NCBI GenBank assembly: GCA_902479095.1
Contig: CABSNL010000063.1
Coordinates: 1 to 11,403 of the forward strand
Direction: 5' to 3'
Length of the DNA: 11,403 nucleotides
Source of the DNA: an uncultured Collinsella sp.
GTDB taxonomy: Bacteria > Actinomycetota > Coriobacteriia > Coriobacteriales > Coriobacteriaceae
Both the position numbers and the translations under genes were made by a program. Shown here piece after piece: positions 1-5,746 of this stretch (its first letter is position 1; the number at the start of each line of letters is the position of its first letter). Under the pieces are notes generated by a model, which was not told where the DNA came from, did no database searches, and saw nothing but the letters and a program-made list of their open reading frames with translations.

Positions 1-48
1 TCTACACTTCTAGCTTCGTCGGCAGCGTCAGATGTGTATAAGAGACAG
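1..48 (+). other. Illumina Nextera adapter left on the contig end (not genomic)
   Basis: Bases 16-29 (TCGTCGGCAGCGTC) and 30-48 (AGATGTGTATAAGAGACAG) are exactly the Nextera read-1 tail and the Tn5 mosaic end. Bases 1-7 (TCTACAC) match the end of the P5 flow-cell oligo. Bases 8-15 (TTCTAGCT) sit where the i5 index belongs and match, from memory, Nextera index S515. Genomic sequence therefore starts at base 49. Peptides beginning MCIRDS or MYKRQ that can be translated from here are adapter products, not proteins. Confidence 0.97.
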
Positions 49-683
49 CGCCGAGCTGCGTGCTGTTTGTCGGTATCAACGGCGCCGGCAAGACCACCAC
101 GGTCGGCAAGATTGCGAGCGCCATGGCCGCCCGCGGCAAGAACGTGGTCATCGGTTCGGCCGACACCTTCCGCGCCGCCGCTATCGAGCAGCTCGATGTG
201 TGGGGTCAGCGTGCCGGCGTACCGGTTATCAAGCGTGACCGCGGTTCCGATCCGGCGAGCGTGTGCTATGACGTGCTCGACGAGGCCGATAAGCGCGGCA
301 GCGACCTGGTGCTCATCGATACCGCCGGTCGTCTGCACACGAGCCCCGAGCTCATGCGCGAGCTCGCTAAGGTGGTCAATGTGACTCGTAAGCGCGCCGC
401 CAATATGGCCGCCGGTCCCATGCCGGTCTCGGTCGTGCTTGTGATCGATGCCGCCACTGGTCAGAACGGTCTGAACCAGGCGCTCGAGTTTAACGAGGCG
501 CTGGGCCTGGACGGTATTATCATGACTAAGCTCGACGGCACGGCTAAGGGCGGTATCGCCATGGCCGTGGCCGAGAAGCTCAAGCTCCCGATCCTGCGCA
601 TCGGCGTGGGCGAGCAGGTTGATGACCTGCAGGAGTTTAACGCCAAAGATTTCTGCCGCGCCCTGGTGGGCGAGTCCAATTAA
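49..683 (+). CDS. ftsY: Signal recognition particle receptor FtsY, 3' part (GTPase domain), 5' end cut by the contig edge
   Basis: FtsY is the membrane-associated receptor for SRP. It pairs with Ffh as twin GTPases to deliver ribosome-nascent-chain complexes to the Sec translocon. The frame is open from base 51 (codons Pro-Ser-Cys-Val-Leu-Phe-Val). Visible G motifs are the P-loop GINGAGKTT (72-98), DTFRAAA (162-182), DTAGR (318-332) and TKLDG (525-539), followed by GVGEQVDDL, which is typical of the FtsY C-terminus. The N-terminal acidic and helical N domains are missing because the contig, and the adapter, begin inside the G domain. The GTG at 60 is an internal valine, not a start. The stop TAA at 681-683 overlaps the ribosome site of ffh, so the two genes are co-transcribed. 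FtsY is chosen over Ffh because no M domain follows the G domain. Confidence 0.95.
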
Positions 684-693
684 GGAGTGACTA

Positions 694-2169
694 GTGTTTG
701 ATTCCCTGAGCGATCGCCTCAACGACACATTTGACCGCCTGCGCGGCAAGGGTAAGCTGACCGAGGCCGATATTACTTCGGCCATGCGCGATATTCGCAT
801 GGCCCTGCTCGAGGCCGACGTTAACTTTAAGGTCGTCAAGGAGTTCGTCGCCAAGACCAAGGAGCGCTGCATGACCGCCGAGGTCATGGAGTCGCTGTCG
901 CCGGCGCAAAACGTCGTCAAGATCGTGCTCGACGAGCTCACCGAGATGCTTGGCTCAACCGAGAGCAAGCTCGTCTTTAGCAACCGCATTCCCAATGTCA
1001 TCATGCTCGTGGGCCTGCAGGGCTCCGGTAAGACCACGGCGGCCGTAAAGCTGGCCTACCTGCTCAAGAAGCAGGGCCGCTCGCCGCTGCTCGCCGCGTG
1101 CGACGTCTACCGTCCCGCCGCTGCCGACCAGCTGGCCACGCTCGGTGGCGAGATCGGCGTGCCGGTCTTCCGCGGTGACGGCGCGCACCCGGTCGACATT
1201 GCCAAGGGTGCCATCCAGGAGGCCGTCGACCACCTGCGCGACGTGGTCATTGTCGATACCGCCGGTCGTCTTCAGATCGACGAGCAGATGATGCAGGAGG
1301 CCGTCGACATCAAGAAGGCCGTCAAGCCCGACCAGGTGCTGATGGTCGTCGATGCCATGACCGGCCAGGATATCGTCAACGTCGTCTCGACCTTCGCAGA
1401 GCGCACTGACTTTGACGGCGTGATCATCTCCAAGCTCGACGGCGACGCCCGTGGCGGTGGCGCACTTTCGGTGCGTCAGGTGACCGGCAAACCCATCAAG
1501 TTTGTGAGCATGGGCGAGAAGCCTGATTCGCTGGAGCCGTTCTATCCCGATCGCATGGCCAAGCGCATTCTGGGCATGGGCGACGTCGTCGGCATCATCG
1601 AGAAGGCCCAGGAGGCAGCCGATGCAGAGCAGCTTGAGGCTGCCGAGCGTATGCTGCGCGAGGGCTTCACCATGAACGATATGCTCGACCAGATGAAGGC
1701 CGTCAAGAAGATGGGCGGCATGAAGGGCATTCTGGGTATGCTTCCCGGCGGCCAGCGCGCGCTCAACCAGATGGGCGGCAACCTGGACGAGGGTATCTTC
1801 GATAAGAATGAGGCCATCATCATGTCGATGACCAAGGAGGAGCGCCTGCGTCCCTCCATCATCAACGGCCAGCGTCGCGCGCGTATCGCCAAGGGCGCCG
1901 GCGTAACCCCCACCGAGGTCAACAGCCTTATGAAGCAGTGGGGCGAGATGAATAAGATGATGGGCCGCATGCGCACGATGGCCAATCAGGCACAGGCCGG
2001 CGGCAAGAAGGGCAAAAAGGGCAAAAAGGGCAAGAGGATGCGCATGCCCAATATCCCCGGCCTGGACGCTATGGGTCTGGGCGGCATGGGCGGCCTGGGT
2101 ACGGGCGGTCCCAAGTCCGATATGGAGCTGCTGCGCCAGATGGAAGCGCAGATGCGTAATAAGAAATAG
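694..2169 (+). CDS. ffh: Signal recognition particle protein Ffh (SRP54)
   Basis: Ffh is the protein part of SRP: it binds signal peptides and 4.5S/scRNA and docks on FtsY. The product is 491 aa. The N domain is about residues 1-95. The G domain (about 100-295) has P-loop GLQGSGKTT (107-115), DTAGR (188-192) and SKLDG (246-250). The Met-rich M domain (about 325-432) carries the SRP-RNA-binding stretch RRARIAKGAG (394-403). The start is GTG at 694, with AAGGAG at 682-687 ending 6 nt upstream, only 10 nt after the ftsY stop. The C-terminal tail after residue 436 is longer than in E. coli: a basic GKK repeat (437-448), a Gly/Met-rich stretch, and a charged end. E. coli Ffh is about 453 aa, so most of the extra length is this tail. 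A strong hairpin terminator follows. Confidence 0.97.
   Translation: MFDSLSDRLNDTFDRLRGKGKLTEADITSAMRDIRMALLEADVNFKVVKEFVAKTKERCMTAEVMESLSPAQNVVKIVLDELTEMLGSTESKLVFSNRIPNVIMLVGLQGSGKTTAAVKLAYLLKKQGRSPLLAACDVYRPAAADQLATLGGEIGVPVFRGDGAHPVDIAKGAIQEAVDHLRDVVIVDTAGRLQIDEQMMQEAVDIKKAVKPDQVLMVVDAMTGQDIVNVVSTFAERTDFDGVIISKLDGDARGGGALSVRQVTGKPIKFVSMGEKPDSLEPFYPDRMAKRILGMGDVVGIIEKAQEAADAEQLEAAERMLREGFTMNDMLDQMKAVKKMGGMKGILGMLPGGQRALNQMGGNLDEGIFDKNEAIIMSMTKEERLRPSIINGQRRARIAKGAGVTPTEVNSLMKQWGEMNKMMGRMRTMANQAQAGGKKGKKGKKGKRMRMPNIPGLDAMGLGGMGGLGTGGPKSDMELLRQMEAQMRNKK
2002..2037 (+). repeat. 9-bp in-frame tandem repeat in ffh (Gly-Lys-Lys units)
   Basis: Four copies of the unit GGC-AAR-AAG (the last is GGC-AAG-AGG) encode a basic Gly-Lys-Lys run just after the RNA-binding M domain of Ffh. 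Simple 9-bp units of this type can change copy number by slippage without breaking the frame. The positive charge is suited to RNA contact, which is an inference. Confidence 0.85.
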
Positions 2170-2194
2170 AGCTGTAATTCCAGCTTGATATGGC

Positions 2195-2226
2195 AAAGGC
2201 CACTCGGAAGCTACCGGGTGGCCTTT
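2195..2226 (+). terminator. Intrinsic terminator after ffh
   Basis: There is a 13-bp stem (2195-2207 with 2214-2226, one T-G wobble) with a 6-nt loop, starting 25 nt after the ffh stop and followed by TTTGTTGTTGG. The stem reads AAAGGCCAC/GTGGCCTTT, so the opposite strand also ends in a short T run. It may therefore serve the convergent DUF134-NifX gene as well. Confidence 0.85.
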
Positions 2227-2289
2227 GTTGTTGGCTTTGATTGTTGGGTTGCGCTTAGCGTCGCGCCTTGAGCTCGCGGTGCCGTGCCG

Positions 2290-3054
2290 TTAGTGACAGC
2301 CGCAGCCCTCGTGACCCTCGTGCTCGTGATGGCCGTGGCAGCTGCAGGACTCACTATGTTCGTGGGCATGGGCGTGGTCGTGGCCGTGGCAGCCGCACGT
2401 GGCCTCGCCGTTCTGTGCGAGCGTGCCGGCGATAAGGGCCTCGACGCAAGCGTCGCAGCTGCCCTGGGCACCTGCGTATACCGTGATGCCGGCTTGGGCA
2501 AGCGCATTGATAGCGCCGCCGCCGATGCCGCCGCAGATGAGCGTGTCCACGCCGCCGTTGGCGAGCAGGCCCGCAAGGGCACCGTGGCCGGTGCCGCCGG
2601 TGCCCACGACCTGCTCGTTGAGCACCTTGCCGTCTTGAATGTCGTAGATCTTGAACTGCTCGCTGCGGCCAAAGTGCATAAAGATGTTGCCGTTGTCGTA
2701 CGTGGTTGCCACCCTCATGGTGTCGACCTCCTTTGCTGGCCATACGGCCGTCACTGTGGTGATGGGGGAGTACGCGATATTGCCGCCCTCGATGACGATT
2801 GCCCGTCCATTGACCAGCGCGTTTGCCACCTTGCGATGCGCGCGGCTGCAGATTGCCGCCACCGTGGCGCGGGCAATGCCCATCTGCTGTGCGACTGCCT
2901 CTTGGTTAAGGCCTTCCAGGTCGCACAGGCGCAGCGCCTCGAGTTCGTCGACCGTCATGTCGATGGCATCGCCGCTCGCCAGGCCGTCAGGGATAAAGCC
3001 GCGGTATTCGGGGATAATCCCGACGCGGCGTATTTTCTCGCGTCTTCCTGCCAT
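2290..3054 (-). CDS. DUF134 DNA-binding domain fused to a NifX/NifB-type (dinitrogenase Fe-Mo cofactor) domain with a His/Cys-rich tail
   Basis: The product is 254 aa in three parts. Residues 1-92 match DUF134, a predicted DNA-binding family with a sigma-region-4-like helix-turn-helix; the hallmark runs are TVDELEALRLCDLEGLNQE and VNGRAIVIEGGN. Residues 113-212 look like the small NifX/NifB/NafY cofactor-carrier fold: it opens MRVATTYDNGNIFMHFGRSE and contains ICGGIGGGA. Residues 219-254 are a metal-binding-like tail with 12 His and 6 Cys. The ATG at 3054 is chosen because AAGGAG lies 5 nt upstream; the in-frame GTG at 3060 would sit on top of that site. DUF134 and NifX-type genes are often neighbours, and here they form one frame with a strong internal ribosome site at the junction. 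A metal- or Fe-S-sensing autoregulator is a reasonable inference; no nif genes are in the window, so a role in nitrogen fixation is not supported. It is divergent from thyA. Confidence 0.88.
   Translation of the reverse strand: MAGRREKIRRVGIIPEYRGFIPDGLASGDAIDMTVDELEALRLCDLEGLNQEAVAQQMGIARATVAAICSRAHRKVANALVNGRAIVIEGGNIAYSPITTVTAVWPAKEVDTMRVATTYDNGNIFMHFGRSEQFKIYDIQDGKVLNEQVVGTGGTGHGALAGLLANGGVDTLICGGIGGGAINALAQAGITVYAGAQGSCDACVEALIAGTLAQNGEATCGCHGHDHAHAHEHSESCSCHGHHEHEGHEGCGCH
2716..2734 (-). promoter_or_regulatory. Strong internal Shine-Dalgarno and ATG at the DUF134/NifX junction
   Basis: Within the fused gene the minus strand reads AAAGGAGGT (2734-2726), 7 nt, then ATG (2718-2716). This is a near-ideal ribosome site placed exactly where the NifX-like domain begins. 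It would allow a separate 142-aa NifX-His/Cys protein in addition to the full fusion, or it is a relic of two genes that became one. Translation from this site is an inference. Confidence 0.6.
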
Positions 3055-3068
3055 GTGCACTCCTTATC

Positions 3069-3080
3069 TGACATATGTCA
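3069..3080. promoter_or_regulatory. Perfect palindrome TGACATATGTCA, likely operator (proximal copy)
   Basis: This 12-bp perfect inverted repeat lies just upstream of the ribosome site of the DUF134-NifX gene, about where transcription would start if the TATTCT at 3086-3091 (minus strand) is its -10. A protein bound here would block that promoter. A second copy is centred 53 bp away, about five helical turns. The gene's own DUF134 domain is the obvious candidate to bind it, by inference. Confidence 0.6.
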
Positions 3081-3085
3081 ACAAT

Positions 3086-3113
3086 AGAATAGCGAACGCG
3101 CAGATTTGCGCAA
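3086..3113 (-). promoter_or_regulatory. Possible promoter of the DUF134-NifX gene
   Basis: On the minus strand a TTGCGC-like -35 (3113-3108) is followed 16 nt later by TATTCT (3091-3086). The -35 matches the consensus in only three positions, so the assignment rests mainly on the -10 and on its placement between the two palindromes. Confidence 0.35.
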
Positions 3114-3117
3114 GGAA

Positions 3118-3137
3118 TTTCTGGCATATGTCAGAAA
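3118..3137. promoter_or_regulatory. 20-bp near-perfect palindrome with core TGGCATATGTCA, likely operator (distal copy)
   Basis: TTTCTGGCATATGTCAGAAA is an inverted repeat with a single mismatched pair. Its core repeats the palindrome at 3069-3080. It lies upstream of the putative minus-strand -35 and 43 bp before the thyA -10, so it could affect either divergent gene. Confidence 0.6.
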
Positions 3138-3180
3138 ATGAGGGCTTATGTTTGGGCTGTGGGGCTGCGTGCGCCTGGGC

Positions 3181-3186
3181 TATAAT
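3181..3186 (+). promoter_or_regulatory. TATAAT -10 element of the thyA promoter
   Basis: A perfect TATAAT lies 35 nt before the thyA start. No good TTGACA-like -35 stands 16-18 nt upstream (the bases there are TGTGGG), so the promoter may be weak or need an activator. The distal palindrome at 3118-3137 is a possible site for one. Confidence 0.6.
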
Positions 3187-3220
3187 GAATCTCGCTTGTA
3201 GGCGACTGACAGGAGGGTCA

Positions 3221-4069
3221 ATGAGCAAAGCTGATCAACAGTTTGTAACCATGTGCCGCGATATTCTGGACCATGGCACCACCACCGAGGGCCAAAAGGT
3301 CCGCCCGGTGTGGGAGGATGGCACCCCTGCCTATACCATTAAAAACTTTGGTGTCACGGCCCGCTACGACCTGCGTGAGGAGTTTCCGGCTCTTACCCTG
3401 CGTCGTACGGCCCTCAAATCTGCCATGGACGAGATCCTATGGATCTATCAGAAGAAGTCCAATAACGTGCATGACCTCAACAGCCATATCTGGGATGAGT
3501 GGGCCGACGAGACCGGTTCCATCGGCAAGGCCTACGGGTATCAGATTGGCCAGAAGAGCCATTATGCCGAGGGTGACTTTGACCAGATGGACCGCGTGCT
3601 GTACGACCTTAAGAACACGCCGTACAGCCGCCGCATTATGACGAACACCTATGTGTTTAGCGATCTGTCCGAGATGCACCTGTATCCGTGCGCCTACAGC
3701 GTGACGTATAACGTGACGCAGCGCCCGCAGGATGACAAACCGACGCTCAACATGATTCTCAACCAGCGTAGCCAGGACATTTTGGCCGCGAACAACTGGA
3801 ATGTGTGCCAGTATGCCATTCTGCTGATGATGGTTGCGCAGTCGGTCGATATGATTCCCGGCGAGTTGCTGCACGTGATCGCCGATGCCCATATTTACGA
3901 CCGTCATGTCGATATCGTCCGCGAGCTTATCGAGCGCCCGCAGTTTGCGGCTCCCAAGGTAACGCTCAACCCCGATGTGCATGATTTCTACGCGTTTACG
4001 ACCGATGATCTGATTGTTGAGGGCTATGAGCACGGCCCGCAGGTCAAGAACATCCCCATTGCGGTGTAG
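3221..4069 (+). CDS. thyA: Thymidylate synthase ThyA
   Basis: ThyA methylates dUMP to dTMP with methylene-tetrahydrofolate, giving dihydrofolate that the next gene (folA) recycles. The product is 282 aa. Catalytic Cys157 is in LYPCAYS. The dUMP-phosphate arginines are in SRR (136-138) and QRSQD (182-186). Asn194 is the expected uracil-recognising residue, and HIY (224-226) is the expected His/Tyr pair. The start ATG at 3221 has AGGAGG at 3211-3216. An upstream extension of this open frame runs through the divergent promoter and is not coding. Several stretches (IYQKKSNNVHDLN, NPDVHDFYAFTTDDL) resemble B. subtilis ThyA rather than the E. coli/L. casei form. folA follows with a 9-nt gap to the chosen start, so the pair forms an operon. 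Confidence 0.96.
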   Translation: MSKADQQFVTMCRDILDHGTTTEGQKVRPVWEDGTPAYTIKNFGVTARYDLREEFPALTLRRTALKSAMDEILWIYQKKSNNVHDLNSHIWDEWADETGSIGKAYGYQIGQKSHYAEGDFDQMDRVLYDLKNTPYSRRIMTNTYVFSDLSEMHLYPCAYSVTYNVTQRPQDDKPTLNMILNQRSQDILAANNWNVCQYAILLMMVAQSVDMIPGELLHVIADAHIYDRHVDIVRELIERPQFAAPKVTLNPDVHDFYAFTTDDLIVEGYEHGPQVKNIPIAV

Positions 4070-4078
4070 GTGACGCGC

Positions 4079-4597
4079 ATGACGTGTAAGCTTTCTGCCA
4101 TTGTCGCTGTGTGCGATGACTGGGGCATTGGCTGCGAGGGTGACATGGTCGTGTCCAATCGCTCCGATATGCGCCATTTTGTAGCGTGCACCAAAGGTTG
4201 CCCGGTCATTATGGGACGCAAGACACTTCTGAGTTTTCCCGGCGGACGACCGCTCAAGAATCGCCGCAATATCGTGCTCACCCGCGACGAGAGCTTTGCT
4301 GCCGAGGGTGTCGACGTGGTGCATGGCGTCGACGAGGCCTTGGCCGCCGTGGCCGATGAGCCCATTGCGTGGGTGATTGGCGGCGGCGAGGTGTATCGAC
4401 AGTTCTTGCCGTATTGCGTCGAGGCCGAGGTTACGCATAACCATTGCGTGCATGACGTGGATACGTACTTTCCCGATCTGGATGCCGATCCCGCGTGGGA
4501 GATTGCGAGGCGTGGCGGTGTTGCCACGATTGCCGCGGGCGAGGGTGACGAGGGTCTCGATTATGAGTTCGTGACGTATCGTCGCGTTGAGGCGTAA
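4079..4597 (+). CDS. folA: Dihydrofolate reductase FolA with an altered active-site loop
   Basis: FolA reduces dihydrofolate to tetrahydrofolate with NADPH, regenerating the cofactor used by ThyA just upstream. The product is 172 aa. Family motifs are DDWGIG (13-18), Asp30 in SDMRHF (equivalent to E. coli Asp27), VIMGRKT (43-49), WVIGGGEVY (98-106) and DVDTYFPDL (126-134). ATG at 4079 is preferred because AGGTGA (overlapping the thyA stop) lies 5 nt upstream; the in-frame GTG at 4070 directly after the thyA stop has no ribosome site. Oddity: the near-universal Leu/Met-Pro-Trp before the catalytic acid is Met-Val-Val here (23-25), so the Trp22 equivalent is missing. The rest of the protein looks intact, so I call it a real, divergent DHFR. 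A diverged relative of the family with another role is less likely given the thyA linkage. Confidence 0.93.
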   Translation: MTCKLSAIVAVCDDWGIGCEGDMVVSNRSDMRHFVACTKGCPVIMGRKTLLSFPGGRPLKNRRNIVLTRDESFAAEGVDVVHGVDEALAAVADEPIAWVIGGGEVYRQFLPYCVEAEVTHNHCVHDVDTYFPDLDADPAWEIARRGGVATIAAGEGDEGLDYEFVTYRRVEA

Positions 4598-4627
4598 ACC
4601 CGATTATCCCTTCGGTATTATCGGGTT
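4597..4627 (+). terminator. Hairpin after folA, possible terminator
   Basis: AACCCGAT pairs with ATCGGGTT, with further imperfect pairing inside (14-nt arms, two mismatches, TTC loop). The hairpin starts on the last base of the folA stop. It lacks a clear T run, so termination is uncertain; it could instead stabilise the mRNA end. Confidence 0.45.
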
Positions 4628-4706
4628 GAAATGAGTGGCGGGGCAGCGCATGGCGTTGCCCCGATATTTGTATAGGTGCTGTAAAGAAGGGTGCGGGCTG
4701 GCTGCT

Positions 4707-5621
4707 ATGACTGATGCCGTTGAGGTGCTGCGAATCGATTCGCTCGAGGACGAGCGGCTCGATGCCTACGTGCGACTGACCGAGCGTGAGCTTCGCTGCG
4801 TGCTGGAGCCGCAGAAGGGCATTTTTATCGCCGAGAGTGCCAAGGTTATCGAGCGCGCAGTGCGTGCCGGATACGAGCCGGTGAGCTTTCTTTTGGGCGA
4901 ACGCTGGCTCGACCAGATGATGCCGCTGTTTGAGCGCCTGGCGGTACGCGAAGGTGCGAGCCCGGTTCCCGTGTTCGTGGCCTCGATGGAGCTTATGGAG
5001 CAGCTGACGGGCTTTAACGTGACGCGCGGTGCGCTCGCGGCGTTCCGTCGCCCGCGTCAGATTCCGGTAGCCGAGTTCTTGGGTGGCGTCGTCGAGGCGG
5101 CGGGGGAGCGCCCGGTGCGCGTGTGCGTGCTCGAGGGCATTGTCGACCACACCAACGTCGGCGCGATTTTCCGCTCGGCGGCTGCGCTGAACGTCGATGG
5201 CATTTTGGTGAGTCCTACGTGCTGTGACCCGCTGTATCGTCGCTCGGCCCGCGTGAGCATGGGTACGGTGTTCCAGGTGCCCTGGACGCGCATTGGCAGC
5301 GAGGCGCGCGTATGGCCGCATGATGGGCTGGCGGCGTTACACGATGCCGGGTTTTCGTGTGCCGCCATGGCGTTGACGGATGATTCGGTGTCGTTGGACG
5401 ATCCCGCGCTGCAGGAGATTGACCGCCTGGCAATCTTTATGGGCACCGAGGGTGCTGGCTTAGGCGCCAAGACCATTGCTGGCTGCGACCGAGCCGTGCG
5501 CATTCCGATGGCGCACGGGGTTGATTCGCTCAACGTGGCCGCGGCGAGTGCCGTCGCCTTTTGGCAGCTGTGCCCGCACGTGAGCAACGAGTATCACTAC
5601 CAGCCGGGGCTGTATCACTAG
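4707..5621 (+). CDS. TrmH/SpoU-family RNA 2'-O-ribose methyltransferase
   Basis: This is a SPOUT-class methyltransferase that transfers a methyl group from SAM to a ribose 2'-OH of tRNA or rRNA. The product is 304 aa. The N-terminal substrate-binding domain includes GIFIAESAKVIERAV (38-52). The knotted catalytic domain has motif 1 with Asn150 and Arg156 (HTNVGAIFRSAAAL), motif 2 IFMGTEGAGL (243-252) and motif 3 PMAHGVDSLNVAAAS (267-281). The ATG at 4707 is chosen because family members start a few residues before the SLEDERLDAYVRL stretch; its ribosome site is poor, and an in-frame GTG at 4635 would add 24 unconserved residues. The exact target nucleotide (23S rRNA as in RlmB/TsnR, or tRNA as in TrmH) cannot be told from sequence. 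It stands alone between folA and the MATE gene. Confidence 0.9.
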   Translation: MTDAVEVLRIDSLEDERLDAYVRLTERELRCVLEPQKGIFIAESAKVIERAVRAGYEPVSFLLGERWLDQMMPLFERLAVREGASPVPVFVASMELMEQLTGFNVTRGALAAFRRPRQIPVAEFLGGVVEAAGERPVRVCVLEGIVDHTNVGAIFRSAAALNVDGILVSPTCCDPLYRRSARVSMGTVFQVPWTRIGSEARVWPHDGLAALHDAGFSCAAMALTDDSVSLDDPALQEIDRLAIFMGTEGAGLGAKTIAGCDRAVRIPMAHGVDSLNVAAASAVAFWQLCPHVSNEYHYQPGLYH

Positions 5622-5658
5622 GCAGATATTTCGCACCGGGCTCTGGTTTGGGGCGTTT

Positions 5659-5674
5659 CGGCCGATATCGGTCG
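5659..5674. promoter_or_regulatory. Near-palindrome around CCGATATCGG upstream of the MATE gene
   Basis: This 16-bp inverted repeat has one mismatched pair and a perfect 10-bp core (5662-5671). It lies 73 bp before the transporter start. Many efflux genes are controlled by small repressors that bind such sites, but no regulator gene is adjacent and I see no convincing promoter in this 125-bp gap. Chance is possible. Confidence 0.25.
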
Positions 5675-5746
5675 GTGCTAAGCTGGTATTGGCTTTGGTC
5701 TTAAATTGCCGTTTTGTTGTATGACGTACGCTAGTGGGGAGGGCGT

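Noticed and set aside
32..384. Small plus-strand open frames beginning MCIRDS and MYKRQ
   Set aside because: Their starts lie in the Nextera adapter and they are out of frame with ftsY.
2170..2187. Short AGCTG...CAGCT hairpin right after ffh
   Set aside because: It is only 5 bp with no T run; the real terminator is the 13-bp stem just downstream.
955..2196. Long minus-strand open frame (413 codons) opposite ffh
   Set aside because: Its Leu/His/Ala/Asp-rich product is typical of antisense to GC-rich coding sequence, and ffh on the other strand is unmistakable.
2284..3087. Plus-strand open frames over the DUF134-NifX gene, including one fused upstream of thyA
   Set aside because: The minus-strand protein has clear family motifs and a good ribosome site, and the plus-strand extension of thyA crosses the divergent promoter.
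3437..4453. Minus-strand open frame (338 codons) opposite thyA-folA
   Set aside because: It is an antisense shadow: both plus-strand genes carry catalytic motifs.
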